Source: Cyanobacteria bacterium UBA1221 (GTDB lineage: Bacteria; Cyanobacteriota; Vampirovibrionia; Gastranaerophilales; Gastranaerophilaceae). From it: a stretch of 7,694 nt of DNA. The stretch covers positions 36,432-44,125 of the forward strand of contig DBXD01000092.1 of NCBI GenBank assembly GCA_002309425.1, read 5' to 3'. The translations under genes were made by a program, and so were the position numbers. The notes under the pieces are model-generated. The model was not told where the DNA came from, did not search any database, and saw only the letters and a list, made by a program, of their open reading frames with translations. Positions 7,204 through 7,694 of this stretch are shown here, in pieces; positions within the stretch are counted from its first letter, which is position 1, and every line of letters begins with the position of its first letter.

Positions 7204-7694
7204 CTATATTTTTTCAATCATTTCTTTTGTAATTACTTCATCTTCTCTTAGATTTGGTTTTATAGGTGCTGTTTGTTTTTTCTTATTTTTATAGTTTAAA
7301 ACTATATCAGTCGGGTATGTTTCTATATAATTTGTCATATAAAATTTGCCGTTTACATCTATTTTGCCGTACTTAAAATCCTTTCCCACATTAGCAGATT
7401 TAAAGGTATATTTTTCAGCTATTTCTTGTTCTCCTGCTGATACGTCATTTAATTTTAATTTGTTTATTAATTTTTCATTGCATATATTTACGAGATCAAT
7501 ATGTTTATAAAGAAAATTTTCATAAAAATAATCTTGATATTCTTTCAGTTGTTCTTCACTTTTAACAACTTTAGGATTTTCTGACTTCAAGTCATCCAGA
7601 TACATTTTTTCCAGTTTATCATATATTTCGTTTCTTAACATTTCAAGGTTCCATCTTTGATATCCTTCCAACTCAGTTTCATTAAACAAAGCTC
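7204..7694 (-). CDS. paralogue of the radical SAM protein, C-terminal part (5' cut by window edge)
   Basis: The frame is open to the right edge (codons ..ALFNETELEGY), so this is the 3' end of a longer gene; a TTG at 7689 is not a credible start. The visible ~163 residues align with about residue 313 to 475 of the downstream 485-residue protein. The match RALSYFG / ALFNETE is followed by LEKMYLDDLKSENPKVV against VEKLYTQDLMSDCPKVI. It ends in a nearly identical block, KIDVNGKFYMTN, ETYPTDIVLNYKNK, TAP and ITKEMIE. Identity is about 80% in the last 48 residues and much lower before that. The copy ends right after ITKEMIEKI with TAG, so it lacks the 11-residue tail of its neighbour. The cluster motif would lie outside the window, so radical SAM function is inferred from homology. 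The stop is 77 bases upstream of the neighbour's ATG. Confidence 0.75.
   Translation of the reverse strand, partial: ALFNETELEGYQRWNLEMLRNEIYDKLEKMYLDDLKSENPKVVKSEEQLKEYQDYFYENFLYKHIDLVNICNEKLINKLKLNDVSAGEQEIAEKYTFKSANVGKDFKYGKIDVNGKFYMTNYIETYPTDIVLNYKNKKKQTAPIKPNLREDEVITKEMIEKI
7213..7368 (-). repeat. diverged direct repeat, copy B (3' end of partial radical SAM paralogue)
   Basis: Partner of 5705-5857. The two begin with the same TTCAATCAT and end in near-identical TTTACATC-containing sequence on the plus strand. The single extra codon encodes the additional acidic residue in REDEVITKE compared with RDDIITKE. Confidence 0.7.

Noticed and set aside
7204..7694. Truncated pseudogene of the radical SAM protein
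   Set aside because: The frame runs uninterrupted off the right edge, so the shortness is explained by the window boundary and not by decay.

Overview
The window looks like chromosomal DNA from an AT-rich, probably Gram-negative-type bacterium. It is densely coded and has no mobile element, RNA gene or CRISPR array that I can see. An LplT/Aas-type phospholipid-repair fusion implies a cell that recycles lysophospholipids. The tandem radical SAM genes, with an Asn/Tyr-rich N-terminus carrying a 'DTVSFQ' tag, remind me of gut Vampirovibrionia/Melainabacteria (Gastranaerophilales). That assignment is from memory of protein style and is only tentative.

Layout. Positions 1-1395 (+) hold the 3' part of an adenylate-forming acyl ligase of the OleC / 'fatty acid CoA ligase' type, cut by the left edge. 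It converges on, and overlaps by 12 bases, the end of a minus-strand operon. That operon starts from a well-formed promoter near 5595-5623 and encodes two proteins. The first is a 1157-residue fusion of an MFS transporter, a PlsC acyltransferase and an acyl-ACP synthetase (2090-5563). The second is a 239-residue serine alpha/beta hydrolase (1384-2103), whose start overlaps the fusion's stop by 14 bases. Further right, also on the minus strand and in clearly AT-richer DNA, are a complete 485-residue radical SAM protein (5669-7126) and, upstream of it, the 3' end of a diverged paralogue (7204-7694, cut by the right edge).

How the genes fit together. The fusion is expected to flip lysophospholipid inward (MFS part), activate a fatty acid (ligase part) and re-acylate the lysolipid (PlsC part). 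The coupled hydrolase may remove acyl groups in the same lipid economy, but its substrate cannot be read from sequence. The OleC-like ligase is another acyl-activating enzyme from a different subfamily; whether it belongs to an ole-type cluster depends on sequence left of the window. The radical SAM pair is the least understood part. Both copies share a very conserved C-terminal block, and the complete copy has a CxxxCxxC cluster motif. No substrate peptide or partner gene is visible between them.
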